DNA of 64,000 bases. It comes from Litchfieldia sinesaloumensis. Lineage in GTDB: Bacteria; Bacillota; Bacilli; Bacillales; Bacillaceae_L. This document shows positions 1 through 9,612 of the stretch, one piece after another. The notes below the pieces were generated by a model. The model had not been told where the DNA came from. It saw only the letters and a list, made by a program, of their open reading frames with translations, and made no database searches. The DNA lies in the NCBI RefSeq assembly GCF_900156865.1, contig NZ_LT732529.1, forward strand, positions 1,009,056-1,073,055. Direction: 5' to 3'. Every line of letters starts with the position of its first letter. The first letter of the stretch is position 1. Made by a program: the position numbers and the translations under genes.

Positions 1-1158
1 ACTGCAAATCCTGATCGAGTAATGCAAGAATTAACTGAGCACGGTCTAGTTCCTGAAGCTTGGGGCGGCGAAACAATCTTTGTTCCCATTTCAGCGTTAA
101 CCGGAGAGGGAATTGACAATTTACTTGAAATGATTCTTTTAGTTAGTGAAGTTGAAGAATATAAAGCCAATCCAAAACGAAGAGCTACAGGTACTGTAAT
201 TGAAGCTAAGCTTGATAAAGGCAGAGGTTCTGTAGCTACTCTATTAGTACAAAATGGAACACTACGTATTGGTGACCCAATTGTAGTTGGAAACACGTTT
301 GGTCGTGTACGTGCTATGGTTAATGATTTAGGCCGTCGTGTTAAAGAAGCAGGACCTTCAACTCCAGTTGAAATTACAGGACTTAATGATGTCCCACAAG
401 CTGGTGATCAGTTTGTTGTCTTCGAAGATGAAAAGAAAGCACGCCAAGTAGGTGAAGCAAGAGCTCAGAAGCAATTAGTTGAGCAACGTGGCGATAAAGT
501 AAAGGTAAGTCTTGAAGATTTATTTGAACATATTAAACAAGGTGAAATGAAAGAAATCAACTTAATTGTTAAAGCAGATGTTCAAGGTTCTGTTGAAGCT
601 TTAGCAGCTTCTCTTCAAAAAATTGATGTAGAAGGTGTAAAAGTTAAAATTATTCATACGGGTGTTGGAGCTATTAATGAATCAGATATTACCCTTGCTT
701 CTGCGTCAAATGCGATTGTAATTGGATTTAATGTACGGCCTGATGTAAATGCCAAGCGTACTGCAGAGGCAGAAGAGGTAGATATCCGACTTCACCGTAT
801 CATTTATAAAGTAATTGAAGAAATTGAATCGGCAATGAAGGGAATGCTTGATCCAGAATTTGAAGAAAAAGTTATTGGTCAAGCAGAAGTGCGTACGACC
901 TTCAAAGTTTCAAAAATTGGAACTATTGCGGGAGCGTATGTAACAGATGGTAAAATTACCCGAGATAGTGGAGTTCGTCTCATTCGTAATGGAGTCGTTA
1001 TTTTTGAAGGTGAAATTGATACATTAAAGCGTTTCAAGGATGATGTAAAAGAAGTTGCGACAAATTATGAGTGTGGTATAACAATTGAAAAATATAACGA
1101 TATTAAAGAAGGAGATATCATTGAAGCATTCGTGATGCAAGAAGTTGATCGTAAGTGA
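1..1158 (+). CDS. infB: Translation initiation factor IF-2, C-terminal part (5' end outside window)
   Basis: The frame is open from base 1, so this is the 3' part of infB. IF-2 is the GTPase that brings initiator fMet-tRNA to the 30S subunit and promotes subunit joining. The first residues hold the end of the G domain, including the G5-type motif SALTG. Domain II (a beta-barrel following [12 protein letters not shown]), the linker, domain III ([12 protein letters not shown]) and the fMet-tRNA-binding C2 barrel at the end follow. The stop codon overlaps the GTG start of ylxP by four bases, which implies translational coupling inside the nusA-infB operon. Identity is certain; the G1-G4 motifs are simply not in the window. 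Confidence 0.98.
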   Translation, partial: TANPDRVMQELTEHGLVPEAWGGETIFVPISALTGEGIDNLLEMILLVSEVEEYKANPKRRATGTVIEAKLDKGRGSVATLLVQNGTLRIGDPIVVGNTFGRVRAMVNDLGRRVKEAGPSTPVEITGLNDVPQAGDQFVVFEDEKKARQVGEARAQKQLVEQRGDKVKVSLEDLFEHIKQGEMKEINLIVKADVQGSVEALAASLQKIDVEGVKVKIIHTGVGAINESDITLASASNAIVIGFNVRPDVNAKRTAEAEEVDIRLHRIIYKVIEEIESAMKGMLDPEFEEKVIGQAEVRTTFKVSKIGTIAGAYVTDGKITRDSGVRLIRNGVVIFEGEIDTLKRFKDDVKEVATNYECGITIEKYNDIKEGDIIEAFVMQEVDRK

Positions 1159-1433
1159 TCGGCTATGTTGAGTGCGAATGTGTCATCTATGATGCAAATT
1201 CTCTAAAGGCAAAACGATCTGTTTTACAGAGTGTTATGACTCGACTCAAGCAAAAGTATAATGTTTCAGTAGCGGAGGTAGACTACCAGGATACATGGCA
1301 GCGTACTAAACTTGCGATTGTTACAGTATCATCTAGCCGCAAAATTACTGAACTTGAGTTAAACAATGCCCTAAAGTTTATTGATTCGTTTCCGGAATTA
1401 GATCGAACAGTAACTGATTTTGAGTGGTTATAA
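1155..1433 (+). CDS. ylxP: YlxP, DUF503 family protein
   Basis: This 92-residue protein of the DUF503/YlxP family has a predicted ferredoxin-like fold. The ending [15 protein letters not shown] and the opening [20 protein letters not shown] are typical of the family. It starts at GTG inside the infB stop (GTGA overlap). It always sits between infB and rbfA in Bacillaceae, which suggests a role in translation or 30S assembly, but I know of no firmly established biochemical function. No catalytic motif is visible. Confidence 0.9.
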   Translation: MIGYVECECVIYDANSLKAKRSVLQSVMTRLKQKYNVSVAEVDYQDTWQRTKLAIVTVSSSRKITELELNNALKFIDSFPELDRTVTDFEWL

Positions 1434-1449
1434 ACGAGGTGATACTAGG

Positions 1450-1815
1450 ATGAGTTTACGACCAAATCGTGTTGGAGAACAAATGAAAAAGGAATTAAGT
1501 GACATTATTGGACGGAAGATTAAGGATCCTCGGATTGGATTTGTAACTGTAACTGACGTTCAAGTTACTGGAGACCTTCAGCAAGCAAAAGTATTTATTT
1601 CGGTTTTAGGTGATGAAGAGCAACGACAAAACACTTTAAAAGGTCTGGCAAAAGCGAAAGGTTTTATCCGCTCAGAAATCGGTCAGCGTATTCGTTTACG
1701 AAAAACACCCGAGATTCTATTTGAGTTTGATGAATCAATTGACTATGGAAATCGAATTGAAACGATTCTTCATGAAATAAATAAGGATTCAAACCAAGAA
1801 TCTAACCGAGAATAG
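1450..1815 (+). CDS. rbfA: Ribosome-binding factor A
   Basis: RbfA is a KH-like 30S maturation and cold-adaptation factor that binds near helix 1 and the 3' end of 16S rRNA. The product has about 121 residues, the usual length. It carries the family signature [14 protein letters not shown] near the N terminus and [13 protein letters not shown] after it. I chose ATG 1450 because an upstream GAGGTGAT sits at proper distance and the protein then begins [11 protein letters not shown] like other Bacillus RbfA. An in-frame ATG at 1420 would add ten unlikely residues inside ylxP. A terminator follows immediately. Confidence 0.95.
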   Translation: MSLRPNRVGEQMKKELSDIIGRKIKDPRIGFVTVTDVQVTGDLQQAKVFISVLGDEEQRQNTLKGLAKAKGFIRSEIGQRIRLRKTPEILFEFDESIDYGNRIETILHEINKDSNQESNRE

Positions 1816-1853
1816 AAAAAAGGATAGGCTTTTTATAAGTCTATCCCTTTTTT
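1816..1853 (+). terminator. Intrinsic terminator between rbfA and truB
   Basis: Arms GGATAGGCTT and AAGTCTATCC (10 pairs, one G-T) enclose a short loop, flanked by an A-run before and a T-run after. It begins directly after the rbfA stop and may end or attenuate the nusA-infB transcript before truB. Confidence 0.8.
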
Positions 1854-1948
1854 CAATTCATTTATTTTATAACATTAAAGTAACACCAAAGAAATTATAC
1901 TTACTATATATAAGTAGCAATTAATCAAAGTTAGGGGATTGACTCTAG

Positions 1949-2875
1949 GTGGATGGAATTTTATTACTAAATAAACCAAAAGGTATGACTTCTCATGATT
2001 GTGTCTTTAAGGTACGTAAGCTCGTAAAGATGAAAAAAGTAGGACATACAGGTACGTTAGACCCTGATGTTTCAGGTGTTTTACCAATTTGTTTGGGACG
2101 GGCGACAAAAATTGTGGAATATGTGACCGCTGCAAATAAAACGTATGAAGGTGAAGTAACCCTTGGTTTTTCTACAACTACGGAAGATTCTTCTGGTGAA
2201 AAAGTAGATGAAAAAAGAGTAGACAAAGAAATAACAATCAATGAAGTTTCAAATGTCTTTCGTGCATTAACAGGTGAAATTATACAAACTCCCCCTATGT
2301 ACTCTGCAGTTAAAGTAAATGGCAAACGCCTTTATGAGTATGCGAGGCAGGGAATGGTAATCGAACGTCCATCGCGTAAAATTACTATTCATAAACTAGA
2401 GTTGCTTAGTGAAATCCAGAAAGAAAATGATACTCTCTCATTTCGCTTCCGAGTAACTTGTAGCAAGGGGACCTATGTGCGAACGCTAGCTGTACAAATA
2501 GGGGAAAAACTAGGATATCCATCACATATGTCAGACCTTAAACGAACAACCTCGGGCGATTTTACACTGGATCAGTGTCTAACACTAGAGGAAGTCGAAA
2601 ATTCAGTACAGAATGGAACCATTGAGAACCATTTACTTTCAATTGAAGATGCACTCTCTCATTTGCGGAAAGTAATAATTAATGATAAAGTAGCAGAGAA
2701 AGTAAAAAATGGGGCTGTTTTGCCGGTTCCACGAGAATTAAGCAATATACAGGTTGGAGAACCTTTTACTACCCAATATATGGGGGAAATACTAGCAATA
2801 TATCAAAGACATCCAGATAAACCACAATTGATAAAACCTATTAAAGTATTAGTTAATAACCAGGAATTAAAATAG
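1949..2875 (+). CDS. truB: tRNA pseudouridine(55) synthase
   Basis: TruB makes pseudouridine 55 in the T-loop of elongator tRNAs. The 308-residue product has the N-terminal signature LLLNKPKGMTSHD and the catalytic motif GHTGTLDP with Asp38. KVNGKRLYEYAR and GTYVRTL are further conserved blocks, and a C-terminal PUA-like extension completes it. The start is GTG 1949 behind an AGGGGATT element about 13 bases upstream; no closer in-frame start leaves the family N terminus intact. The next gene, ribF, begins 30 bases downstream. Confidence 0.96.
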   Translation: MDGILLLNKPKGMTSHDCVFKVRKLVKMKKVGHTGTLDPDVSGVLPICLGRATKIVEYVTAANKTYEGEVTLGFSTTTEDSSGEKVDEKRVDKEITINEVSNVFRALTGEIIQTPPMYSAVKVNGKRLYEYARQGMVIERPSRKITIHKLELLSEIQKENDTLSFRFRVTCSKGTYVRTLAVQIGEKLGYPSHMSDLKRTTSGDFTLDQCLTLEEVENSVQNGTIENHLLSIEDALSHLRKVIINDKVAEKVKNGAVLPVPRELSNIQVGEPFTTQYMGEILAIYQRHPDKPQLIKPIKVLVNNQELK

Positions 2876-2905
2876 GTTATTCAGTGTAGAAAAGGTGAAA
2901 TAGAA

Positions 2906-3871
2906 GTGAAAACGATACATATCACACATCCACATTCATATACTCAAACGGATTTTCCACCAACTGTGTTGGCTTTGGGATACTTTGATGGGGTGCATTT
3001 AGGCCATAAAAAGGTGGTTGAAACTGCAAAGAAGGAAGCTGAGAACCTAGGGATAGCTTGTTCAGTTATGTCATTTGACCCGCATCCATCAATTGTATTA
3101 AAAAAGGATATAACTCATGTTGAATATATTACCCCACTCAATCATAAAGAAGAGCTTTTTGCAGAAATGGGGATAGATTATTTATATATTGTCAACTTCT
3201 CTGCTGAGTTTGCAAGCCTTTCGCCACAACAATTTGTGGATGAATATATAGTTGGTCTTCAAGTTAAGCATGTTGTAGCTGGATTTGATTTCACATTTGG
3301 TCGATATGGTAAAGGTACAATGGAGTCACTCCCAGAATATGCAAAAGAAAGATTTACTCAAACGACTGTAGAAAAATTAACTTACCGGGACGAAAAGGTT
3401 AGTTCAACCCTTATCCGTGATTTAATTCAATCAGGAAAGGTTGAACAGCTTCCACCTGTTTTAGGGAGATACTATTCATTAAAAGGGACTGTCGTTGATG
3501 GCGATAAGCGCGGTAGAACCATTGGCTTCCCTACAGCTAATATAAAAGTGAACGGAGATTACATTATTCCGAAAATGGGTGTTTACGCAGTCCGCTTAAG
3601 AGTGGAATCAACATGGTATAACGGTGTATGCAACCTTGGATTAAAACCTACTTTTCATGAGAACAAGACAGAACCATCCGTTGAGGTTCATTTATTTGAT
3701 TTTAATAAAGATATTTATCATGAAGAAGTAACTGTTGAATGGCATATGAGAATCCGTTCCGAAAGAAAGTTCTCTTCAATTGATGAATTGGTGAAACAAA
3801 TAGGACTTGATAAGGAAAAAGCAAAGGAATACTTTGAGAAAATAGACGAACATACTTGCTTTTTATCGTAA
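2906..3871 (+). CDS. ribF: Bifunctional riboflavin kinase / FAD synthetase
   Basis: RibF phosphorylates riboflavin to FMN and then adenylylates it to FAD. The 321-residue protein has an N-terminal nucleotidyltransferase domain with LGYFDGVHLGH (residues 24-34). The C-terminal flavokinase domain begins near residue 180 and carries GRTIGFPTANI. The GTG start at 2906 follows AAAAGGTGA by about seven bases. It is called ribC in B. subtilis, where it likewise lies between truB and rpsO. No FMN riboswitch is visible in the 30-base gap upstream, so it is probably expressed with truB. Confidence 0.96.
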   Translation: MKTIHITHPHSYTQTDFPPTVLALGYFDGVHLGHKKVVETAKKEAENLGIACSVMSFDPHPSIVLKKDITHVEYITPLNHKEELFAEMGIDYLYIVNFSAEFASLSPQQFVDEYIVGLQVKHVVAGFDFTFGRYGKGTMESLPEYAKERFTQTTVEKLTYRDEKVSSTLIRDLIQSGKVEQLPPVLGRYYSLKGTVVDGDKRGRTIGFPTANIKVNGDYIIPKMGVYAVRLRVESTWYNGVCNLGLKPTFHENKTEPSVEVHLFDFNKDIYHEEVTVEWHMRIRSERKFSSIDELVKQIGLDKEKAKEYFEKIDEHTCFLS

Positions 3872-3901
3872 TAAGTTGTATTCTAGTTAAGTATGAAAAA
3901 G

Positions 3902-3974
3902 AACCTTTGCTTGGCAGTTCGAGTCACCAACGTCTGCTAGGTAATTGGGGATATTATAATAGGAGGTGAATAGG
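3902..3974 (+). promoter_or_regulatory. rpsO leader hairpin, candidate S15 autoregulatory element
   Basis: The arms CTTGGCAG (3910-3917) and CTGCTAGG (3934-3941) form eight consecutive pairs including G-T wobbles, closing a 16-base loop. The hairpin lies about 30 bases before the rpsO start. S15 represses its own translation through structured leaders in several bacteria including Geobacillus. That this one does so is inference from position and structure. Confidence 0.55.
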
Positions 3975-4244
3975 ATGGCTATCACACAAGAGCGTAAGAA
4001 CGAAATTATCAGCGAGTTTAAAACTCATGACAATGACACTGGTTCACCAGAGGTTCAAATCGCTGTCCTAACTGAGCAAATCAATAAGCTAAATGATCAT
4101 TTACGTACACACAAGAAAGATCATCATTCACGTCGTGGTCTATTAAAGATGGTTGGTAAACGTCGTAATTTATTAACATATCTTCGTAATAAAGACGTAA
4201 CTCGTTACCGTGAATTAATCAACAAGCTTGGACTACGTCGATAA
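3975..4244 (+). CDS. rpsO: 30S ribosomal protein S15
   Basis: S15 is the 89-residue primary 16S rRNA binder of the central domain. The sequence [12 protein letters not shown] at the start, the block [16 protein letters not shown] and the block [15 protein letters not shown] are diagnostic. ATG 3975 is preferred over the upstream ATG at 3966 because AGGAGGTGA lies at correct spacing to it and S15 proteins begin MAIT. It is followed by a strong terminator that separates it from pnp. Confidence 0.98.
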   Translation: MAITQERKNEIISEFKTHDNDTGSPEVQIAVLTEQINKLNDHLRTHKKDHHSRRGLLKMVGKRRNLLTYLRNKDVTRYRELINKLGLRR

Positions 4245-4250
4245 TCTACG

Positions 4251-4278
4251 AAAAAGCGGGAGCATTCCCGCTTTTTTA
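4251..4278 (+). terminator. Intrinsic terminator after rpsO
   Basis: AAAAAGCGGGA and TCCCGCTTTTTT form a perfect stem with a GCAT-type tight loop and a terminal T-run. It closes the translation operon; about 150 bases of AT-rich sequence separate it from pnp. Confidence 0.93.
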
Positions 4279-4432
4279 TTAGGTTAAAAACAGAGGGATT
4301 TTTTTCCTTCTTTTCTATCAAATTGAACTAAAATTCACTTTACATATGAACTGAGTATTGATATGTTCGAATAAATTAGTTCATACTATCATTACATAAA
4401 CTTGAATGTGATATAGAGAGGGGTACTATAAT

Positions 4433-6550
4433 ATGGAACAAGGAAAGCAAGTCTTCTCGATGGACTGGGCTGGACGACAGCTGACCGTTGAAGTTGGTCA
4501 ATTAGCGAAGCAAGCAAACGGCGCTGTGTTAATTCGCTATGGAGAAACGGCAGTATTAAGTACAGCAACTGCATCAAAAGAGCCAAAACCGTTGGATTTC
4601 TTTCCACTGACAGTAAACTATGAGGAACGATTATATGCAGTTGGTAAAATCCCTGGTGGTTTCATTAAACGTGAAGGTAGACCAAGTGAAAAGGCGATTC
4701 TAGCAAGTCGATTAATTGACAGACCTATTCGACCTTTATTTGCTGATGGTTTCAGAAATGAAGTTCAGGTTATTAGCATTGTTATGAGTGTGGATCAAGA
4801 TTGTTCTTCAGAAATGGCAGCAATGTTTGGTTCATCACTGGCATTATCTATTTCAGATATTCCGTTTGAAGGACCTATTGCAGGTGTAACGGTTGGTAGA
4901 GTAGATAACCAATTTATTATTAATCCATCTGTGAAAGAACAAGAAAACAGTGACATTCATCTAGTGGTTGCTGGCACAAAAGATGCAATTAACATGGTAG
5001 AAGCAGGTGCTGATGAAGTTCCTGAAGAAGTAATGCTTGAAGCCATTATGTTTGGACATGAAGAAATCAAACGTTTAATTGCATTTCAAGAGAAAATTGT
5101 TGCAGAGGTCGGTAAGGAAAAAACAGAGATTGTTCTTTTTGAATTAGACTCAGAACTAGAAGCTCAAATTCGTTCAAAGGCTGAACAAGACATTAATAAA
5201 GCTGTACAAGTTGTTGAAAAGCATGCAAGGGAAGATGCAATTAATGAAGTGAAAGCAGCGGTTGTTGCAGAATATGAGGAACAAGAAGCTGATGAAGCGA
5301 CTATTAAGCAAGTTAAGCAAATCCTGAGTAAACTTGTAAAAGAGGAAGTTAGACGTTTAATTACAGTAGAAAAAGTTCGCCCGGATGGAAGACAAATTGA
5401 TGAAATTCGTCCGCTATCTTCAGAAGTAGGATTACTTGCACGCACACATGGTTCTGGACTGTTTACACGTGGACAAACTCAAGCACTAAGCATTTGTACA
5501 TTAGGTGCATTAGGTGATGTGCAAATACTTGATGGTTTAGGAATTGAAGAAACAAAACGGTTTATGCACCACTATAACTTCCCACAGTTCAGTGTCGGTG
5601 AAACTGGCCCAATGAGAGGTCCTGGTCGTCGTGAAATTGGACATGGTGCATTGGGTGAACGAGCATTAGAACCAATTATTCCGTCCGAAAAGGATTTCCC
5701 TTATACCATTCGTCTTGTTTCTGAAGTTTTAGAATCTAATGGTTCAACTTCTCAAGCTAGTATTTGCGCAAGTACATTAGCAATGATGGATGCTGGTGTA
5801 CCAATAAAAGCTCCTGTAGCTGGTATTGCAATGGGACTTGTTAAATCGGGAGAACATTACACTGTATTATCAGATATCCAAGGGATGGAAGACCACTTAG
5901 GAGATATGGACTTTAAGGTAGCAGGAACTTCAAAAGGTGTAACTGCACTTCAAATGGATATTAAAATTGAAGGTCTATCTCGTGAGATTTTAGAAGAAGC
6001 ATTACAACAGGCTAAAAAAGGCCGTTTGCATATTCTAGATTCTATGCTAGCGACATTAACCACACCAAGATCTGAGCTTTCTAAATATGCTCCTAAGATT
6101 TTAACAATGTCAATCAACCCTGATAAGATTCGTGATGTTATTGGACCAAGCGGTAAACAAATCAATAAAATCATTGATGAAACTGGTGTTAAAATCGATA
6201 TTGAACAAGATGGTACAGTCTTCATATCTTCAGTGCATGAAGATATGAATCAAAAAGCTAAGAAAATCATTGAGGATATAGTTCGTGAAGTTGAAGTTGG
6301 ACAGATGTATCTTGGAAAAGTAAAGCGAATTGAAAAATTCGGTGCATTTGTTGAAATTTTCAGTGGAAAAGACGGTTTAGTTCATATTTCTGAGCTTGCT
6401 GAAGAGCGAGTTGGAAAAGTTGAGGATGTTGTTTCCATCGGAGATGAAATCCTTGTAAAGGTTACAGAAATTGATAAACAAGGACGTGTAAACCTTTCTA
6501 GAAAAGCCGTTCTACGTGAACAAAAAGAAAAAGAACAACAACAACAATAA
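4433..6550 (+). CDS. pnp: Polyribonucleotide nucleotidyltransferase (PNPase)
   Basis: PNPase is the phosphorolytic 3'-5' exoribonuclease of RNA decay. The 705-residue protein has the normal architecture: first RNase PH domain (residues about 10-145), an all-helical domain, and second RNase PH domain (about 310-540). A KH domain at about 555-615 ([16 protein letters not shown]) and an S1 domain at about 620-690 follow. The start at ATG 4433 follows GAGAGGGG at good distance. It has its own terminator. In RNA turnover it would work with RNase Y, encoded in this window at 36384. Confidence 0.98.
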   Translation: MEQGKQVFSMDWAGRQLTVEVGQLAKQANGAVLIRYGETAVLSTATASKEPKPLDFFPLTVNYEERLYAVGKIPGGFIKREGRPSEKAILASRLIDRPIRPLFADGFRNEVQVISIVMSVDQDCSSEMAAMFGSSLALSISDIPFEGPIAGVTVGRVDNQFIINPSVKEQENSDIHLVVAGTKDAINMVEAGADEVPEEVMLEAIMFGHEEIKRLIAFQEKIVAEVGKEKTEIVLFELDSELEAQIRSKAEQDINKAVQVVEKHAREDAINEVKAAVVAEYEEQEADEATIKQVKQILSKLVKEEVRRLITVEKVRPDGRQIDEIRPLSSEVGLLARTHGSGLFTRGQTQALSICTLGALGDVQILDGLGIEETKRFMHHYNFPQFSVGETGPMRGPGRREIGHGALGERALEPIIPSEKDFPYTIRLVSEVLESNGSTSQASICASTLAMMDAGVPIKAPVAGIAMGLVKSGEHYTVLSDIQGMEDHLGDMDFKVAGTSKGVTALQMDIKIEGLSREILEEALQQAKKGRLHILDSMLATLTTPRSELSKYAPKILTMSINPDKIRDVIGPSGKQINKIIDETGVKIDIEQDGTVFISSVHEDMNQKAKKIIEDIVREVEVGQMYLGKVKRIEKFGAFVEIFSGKDGLVHISELAEERVGKVEDVVSIGDEILVKVTEIDKQGRVNLSRKAVLREQKEKEQQQQ

Positions 6551-6558
6551 ATTAACAT

Positions 6559-6590
6559 CCTAAAGCCTGGTGAACCGGGCTTTTTAGGTT
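6559..6590 (+). terminator. Intrinsic terminator after pnp
   Basis: CCTAAAGCC and GGCTTTTTAGG arms with an inner GG/CC extension close a TGAA-centred loop, followed by T-rich sequence. It isolates pnp from ylxY. Confidence 0.85.
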
Positions 6591-6707
6591 TTAATCGAAA
6601 TGGTACAATTTTGTTTTGTTGTCTAGATCTAGCTCGATATACTTTTCTTAATTTATGTTCTACCTTGTCCCTCCTTTACATATTTTCTAGTAAAGAGGGG
6701 GATAGCT

Positions 6708-7682
6708 ATGAAAAAACAATACATACATTTCATTGTTTTTATATGCATTTTATTGATTTCAATAGGCTCATTACATAATCCGTTTACAAATGAGTACGTT
6801 CAGGGACTGAAAGAACGTACAGAAGCCGTCCCAGTTAGTAGTAAAGGTGATCAACTTCTTAATGAAATAGAAAAAAGGGCAATCGAATATAATATTCCTG
6901 CAGAAGATGCAAAAATTGATCCTGTTTGGAAAGCAACACCCGGTCTAAATGGACTAGAAGTAGACATAAAAGCTTCATATGAAAAAATGAAAAAAGATGG
7001 TGTGTTTAATGAGAGTAAGCTTGTGTATAAGCAACTTCCACCAAAGGTACATCTCGATGAACTACCTTCTTCTGCCATTTATCGTGGAAACCCAAACAAA
7101 CCAGTTGTTTCATTTTTAATAAATGTAGCGTGGGGGAATGAATATATCCCGGATATGCTAGAAACTCTAAAAAAACATAATGTGAAAGCGACCTTTTTCT
7201 TAGAAGGTAGGTGGGTAAAGGAACATCCTGATTTAGCAAAAATGATTGCGGATGCTGGTCACGAAATTGGTAACCATTCTTATACCCATCCAAATATGAA
7301 AACATTGTCCGCGGATCTTGTAAGAGAGGAATTAATTAAGACGAATCAGGTAATCGAGGCAGCTACTGGTAAACAGCCAACTCTGTTTGCACCTCCTAGT
7401 GGTAATTATCGGGATGAGGTTGTGAAAATATCAGATGAACTTGGTATGAAAACAATTATGTGGAGTGTTGACACGATAGATTGGCAGCGTCCCCAACCAC
7501 ATATCTTAGTTCAAAGGGTAATGGGTAAGGTTCATCCCGGAGCAATGGTTTTAATGCATCCAACATCACCAACCGCCCAAAGCCTTGAAAGATTGATTTT
7601 ATCTATTAAACAAAAAAATCTCGAAATCGACAATGTTTCTACATTATTAAGTGAAGAACGTATAATACTAAAGAAAAAGTAA
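6708..7682 (+). CDS. ylxY: YlxY, secreted polysaccharide deacetylase-like protein (NodB fold)
   Basis: The 324-residue protein has an N-terminal hydrophobic segment (residues about 5-22) that is a signal peptide or anchor. The C-terminal NodB-homology domain includes VKATFFLEGRWVKEHPD, GHEIGNHSYTHPN and FAPPSGNYRDEV. The His-x3-His metal motif (HSYTH) is present. However, the position where active NodB enzymes carry the catalytic and metal-binding Asp-Asp pair reads INVAWGN, with no aspartates. It may therefore lack ordinary deacetylase activity. It sits between pnp and mlpA as in B. subtilis. The ATG follows AGAGGGGG. Confidence 0.88.
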   Translation: MKKQYIHFIVFICILLISIGSLHNPFTNEYVQGLKERTEAVPVSSKGDQLLNEIEKRAIEYNIPAEDAKIDPVWKATPGLNGLEVDIKASYEKMKKDGVFNESKLVYKQLPPKVHLDELPSSAIYRGNPNKPVVSFLINVAWGNEYIPDMLETLKKHNVKATFFLEGRWVKEHPDLAKMIADAGHEIGNHSYTHPNMKTLSADLVREELIKTNQVIEAATGKQPTLFAPPSGNYRDEVVKISDELGMKTIMWSVDTIDWQRPQPHILVQRVMGKVHPGAMVLMHPTSPTAQSLERLILSIKQKNLEIDNVSTLLSEERIILKKK

Positions 7683-7713
7683 TGTCGTGTCCTAGAACAG
7701 GAGGAATATAGCT

Positions 7714-8955
7714 TTGATCAAAAAACATACTTGTCAAAATGGAGTAAGAATTGTATTAGAAAATATCCCAACTGTTCGATCAGTTGCAATTGGCGTTTGG
7801 ATTGGGACAGGTTCAAGAAATGAAACACCAGAGAACAATGGAATTTCACATTTTCTAGAGCACATGTTTTTCAAAGGAACAAAATCTAGGACTGCTAGGG
7901 AAATTGCCGAGTCTTTTGACAGTGTTGGTGGCCAGGTAAATGCATTTACTTCTAAAGAATATACATGTTATTACGCAAAGGTCTTGGATGAACATGCAAA
8001 ATATGCATTAGATGTGCTTGCTGACATGTTCTTTAATTCGACCTTTGATGAAGAAGAATTGAAAAAAGAAAAAAATGTCGTCTATGAAGAAATTAAAATG
8101 TATGAAGATACTCCAGATGATATTGTTCATGATATATTAAGTAAAGCTACATATGAAAACCACCCACTCGGGTTTCCGATTTTAGGTACAGAAGAAACTC
8201 TTGAAACCTTTAATGGTGATAAACTACGTCAATATATGACTGAAATGTATACACCAGAAAATGTGGTTGTGTCAATAGCAGGTAATATTGATGATTCGTT
8301 TATTTCAGAGGTTGAAGCTTATTTTGGTAAATATTCGGGTAATCACTCCAATCAGGAATTGCAAAAACCTTTATTCCATACGAATAAAATTACTCGTAAA
8401 AAAGATACAGAGCAAGCTCACCTATGTCTCGGCTTTAATGGCCTGCAAATCGGTGATAAAGATGTGTATGATTTAATTGTGTTGAACAACATTTTGGGTG
8501 GCAGTATGAGCAGTAGATTGTTCCAAGAAGTACGTGAGCAAAGAGGCTTAGCGTATTCTGTCTTTTCCTATCATTCTTCTTATAAAGATACTGGTATGGT
8601 TACAATATACGGTGGAACAGGAAGCAATCAATTAAACCTATTGTACGAAACAATTCAAGATACATTAGCAAAGCTTAAGGCTGAAGGGATTACTGAAAAA
8701 GAACTAAAGAACAGTAAAGAGCAGATGAAGGGTAGTCTCATGTTAGGTCTAGAAAGTACAAACAGCAGGATGAGCCGAAATGGTAAAAATGAATTACTAT
8801 TAAGAGAACATAAAAGCCTTGATCAAATTCTGGACGAAATTAATGCAGTTAATGAAGACAGTGTAAATGCAATGGGGAAACGAGTGTTTACCGAGGACTT
8901 TTCACTAGCTTTAATTAGTCCTACAGACGACCTACCAGTAAAACTTACAAACTGA
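7714..8955 (+). CDS. mlpA: M16 family zinc metallopeptidase (MlpA/YmxG)
   Basis: This 413-residue pitrilysin-type peptidase carries the inverted zinc motif HFLEH at residues 46-50. The distal glutamate region is in EEIKMYEDTPDD, and the R/Y substrate-binding stretch near residues 275-285 reads EQRGLAYSVFSYH. The TTG start at 7714 follows AGGAGGAATATAGC, a strong site, and the protein begins MIKKHTCQNGVRIV like its relatives. In B. subtilis it lies at the same place before ymxH. It is expected to be cytoplasmic and single-domain-pair, and its physiological substrate is not evident from sequence. Confidence 0.93.
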   Translation: MIKKHTCQNGVRIVLENIPTVRSVAIGVWIGTGSRNETPENNGISHFLEHMFFKGTKSRTAREIAESFDSVGGQVNAFTSKEYTCYYAKVLDEHAKYALDVLADMFFNSTFDEEELKKEKNVVYEEIKMYEDTPDDIVHDILSKATYENHPLGFPILGTEETLETFNGDKLRQYMTEMYTPENVVVSIAGNIDDSFISEVEAYFGKYSGNHSNQELQKPLFHTNKITRKKDTEQAHLCLGFNGLQIGDKDVYDLIVLNNILGGSMSSRLFQEVREQRGLAYSVFSYHSSYKDTGMVTIYGGTGSNQLNLLYETIQDTLAKLKAEGITEKELKNSKEQMKGSLMLGLESTNSRMSRNGKNELLLREHKSLDQILDEINAVNEDSVNAMGKRVFTEDFSLALISPTDDLPVKLTN

Positions 8956-9019
8956 TTTTGCTTCTAAAAATGTGGACTACTCCATAGAATGTAGTAAGGA
9001 TATTGAAGGGGTGGTCTTT

Positions 9020-9280
9020 TTGAGGCTAAGTGAACTAAGTGGAAAAGAAATTGTCGATGTAAAGCGAGCCGAGAGACTCGGTGTTTTGGGTCAAACGGAT
9101 TTAGAAATTGATGAAAGAACAGGTCAAATAAAGGCTCTAATCATTCCTTCTTTAAAATGGTTTGGCCTTAAGAAACAAGGAAGTGAAGTCCGTGTTTCAT
9201 GGCAACATATACGCAAAATTGGAACGGATATGATTATTATTGATATACCGGACGAATTTGGAACAAATGAAAATGATTAG
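9020..9280 (+). CDS. ymxH: YlmC/YmxH family sporulation-associated PRC-barrel protein
   Basis: This 86-residue PRC-barrel-like protein of the YlmC/YmxH family begins RLSELSGKEIVD and contains RLGVLGQTDLEID. The TTG at 9020 behind AAGGGGTGG gives exactly the family N terminus; an upstream in-frame start at 8972 would add sixteen residues with no homology. It lies 64 bases after mlpA and ends at a strong terminator. Family members occur in spore formers, but their molecular role is unclear. Confidence 0.87.
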   Translation: MRLSELSGKEIVDVKRAERLGVLGQTDLEIDERTGQIKALIIPSLKWFGLKKQGSEVRVSWQHIRKIGTDMIIIDIPDEFGTNEND

Positions 9281-9289
9281 CAATCCATT

Positions 9290-9317
9290 AAACCCACGGG
9301 AACTCCGTGGGTTTTTT
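9290..9317 (+). terminator. Intrinsic terminator after ymxH
   Basis: AAACCCACGG and CCGTGGGTTT arms around a GAACT loop, followed by a T-run. Confidence 0.93.
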
Positions 9318-9415
9318 ATTTATGTCTCGTACTATCCCACAGTTAAAAATCCAACTAGAGTGATTCTTATTTATGTGTAATTACTATCGCAAGAAAATTT
9401 CAACTTGTTCATTCA

Positions 9416-9442
9416 CCTATTTTAACAATGCCTCATAGTATG
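9416..9442 (+). promoter_or_regulatory. Candidate mother-cell sigma-K-type promoter before dpaA; rest of 332-base gap featureless
   Basis: AC at 9415-9416 and CATAGTATG at 9434-9442 are separated by 17 bases, close to the sigma-K consensus (AC, about 16-17 bases, CATAnnnTA; one mismatch at the end). Dipicolinate synthase is made under sigma-K in B. subtilis. In the rest of the gap between the ymxH terminator and dpaA I see no further gene. Confidence 0.4.
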
Positions 9443-9612
9443 GTGAAGTAAATAAAGTTATGGTGATTTTATTGAATAGCAGTACATGTGTAATCACGAG
9501 ATTTAAAATGATGTAGAAGGTAAAAGGATTATGATGCTAGCGAGCATCGCCTTATGTTTAAACTCAACTAAATTTTGAGTTTCACTTTAGGTAAAAGAAG
9601 GTGATAAAACGT

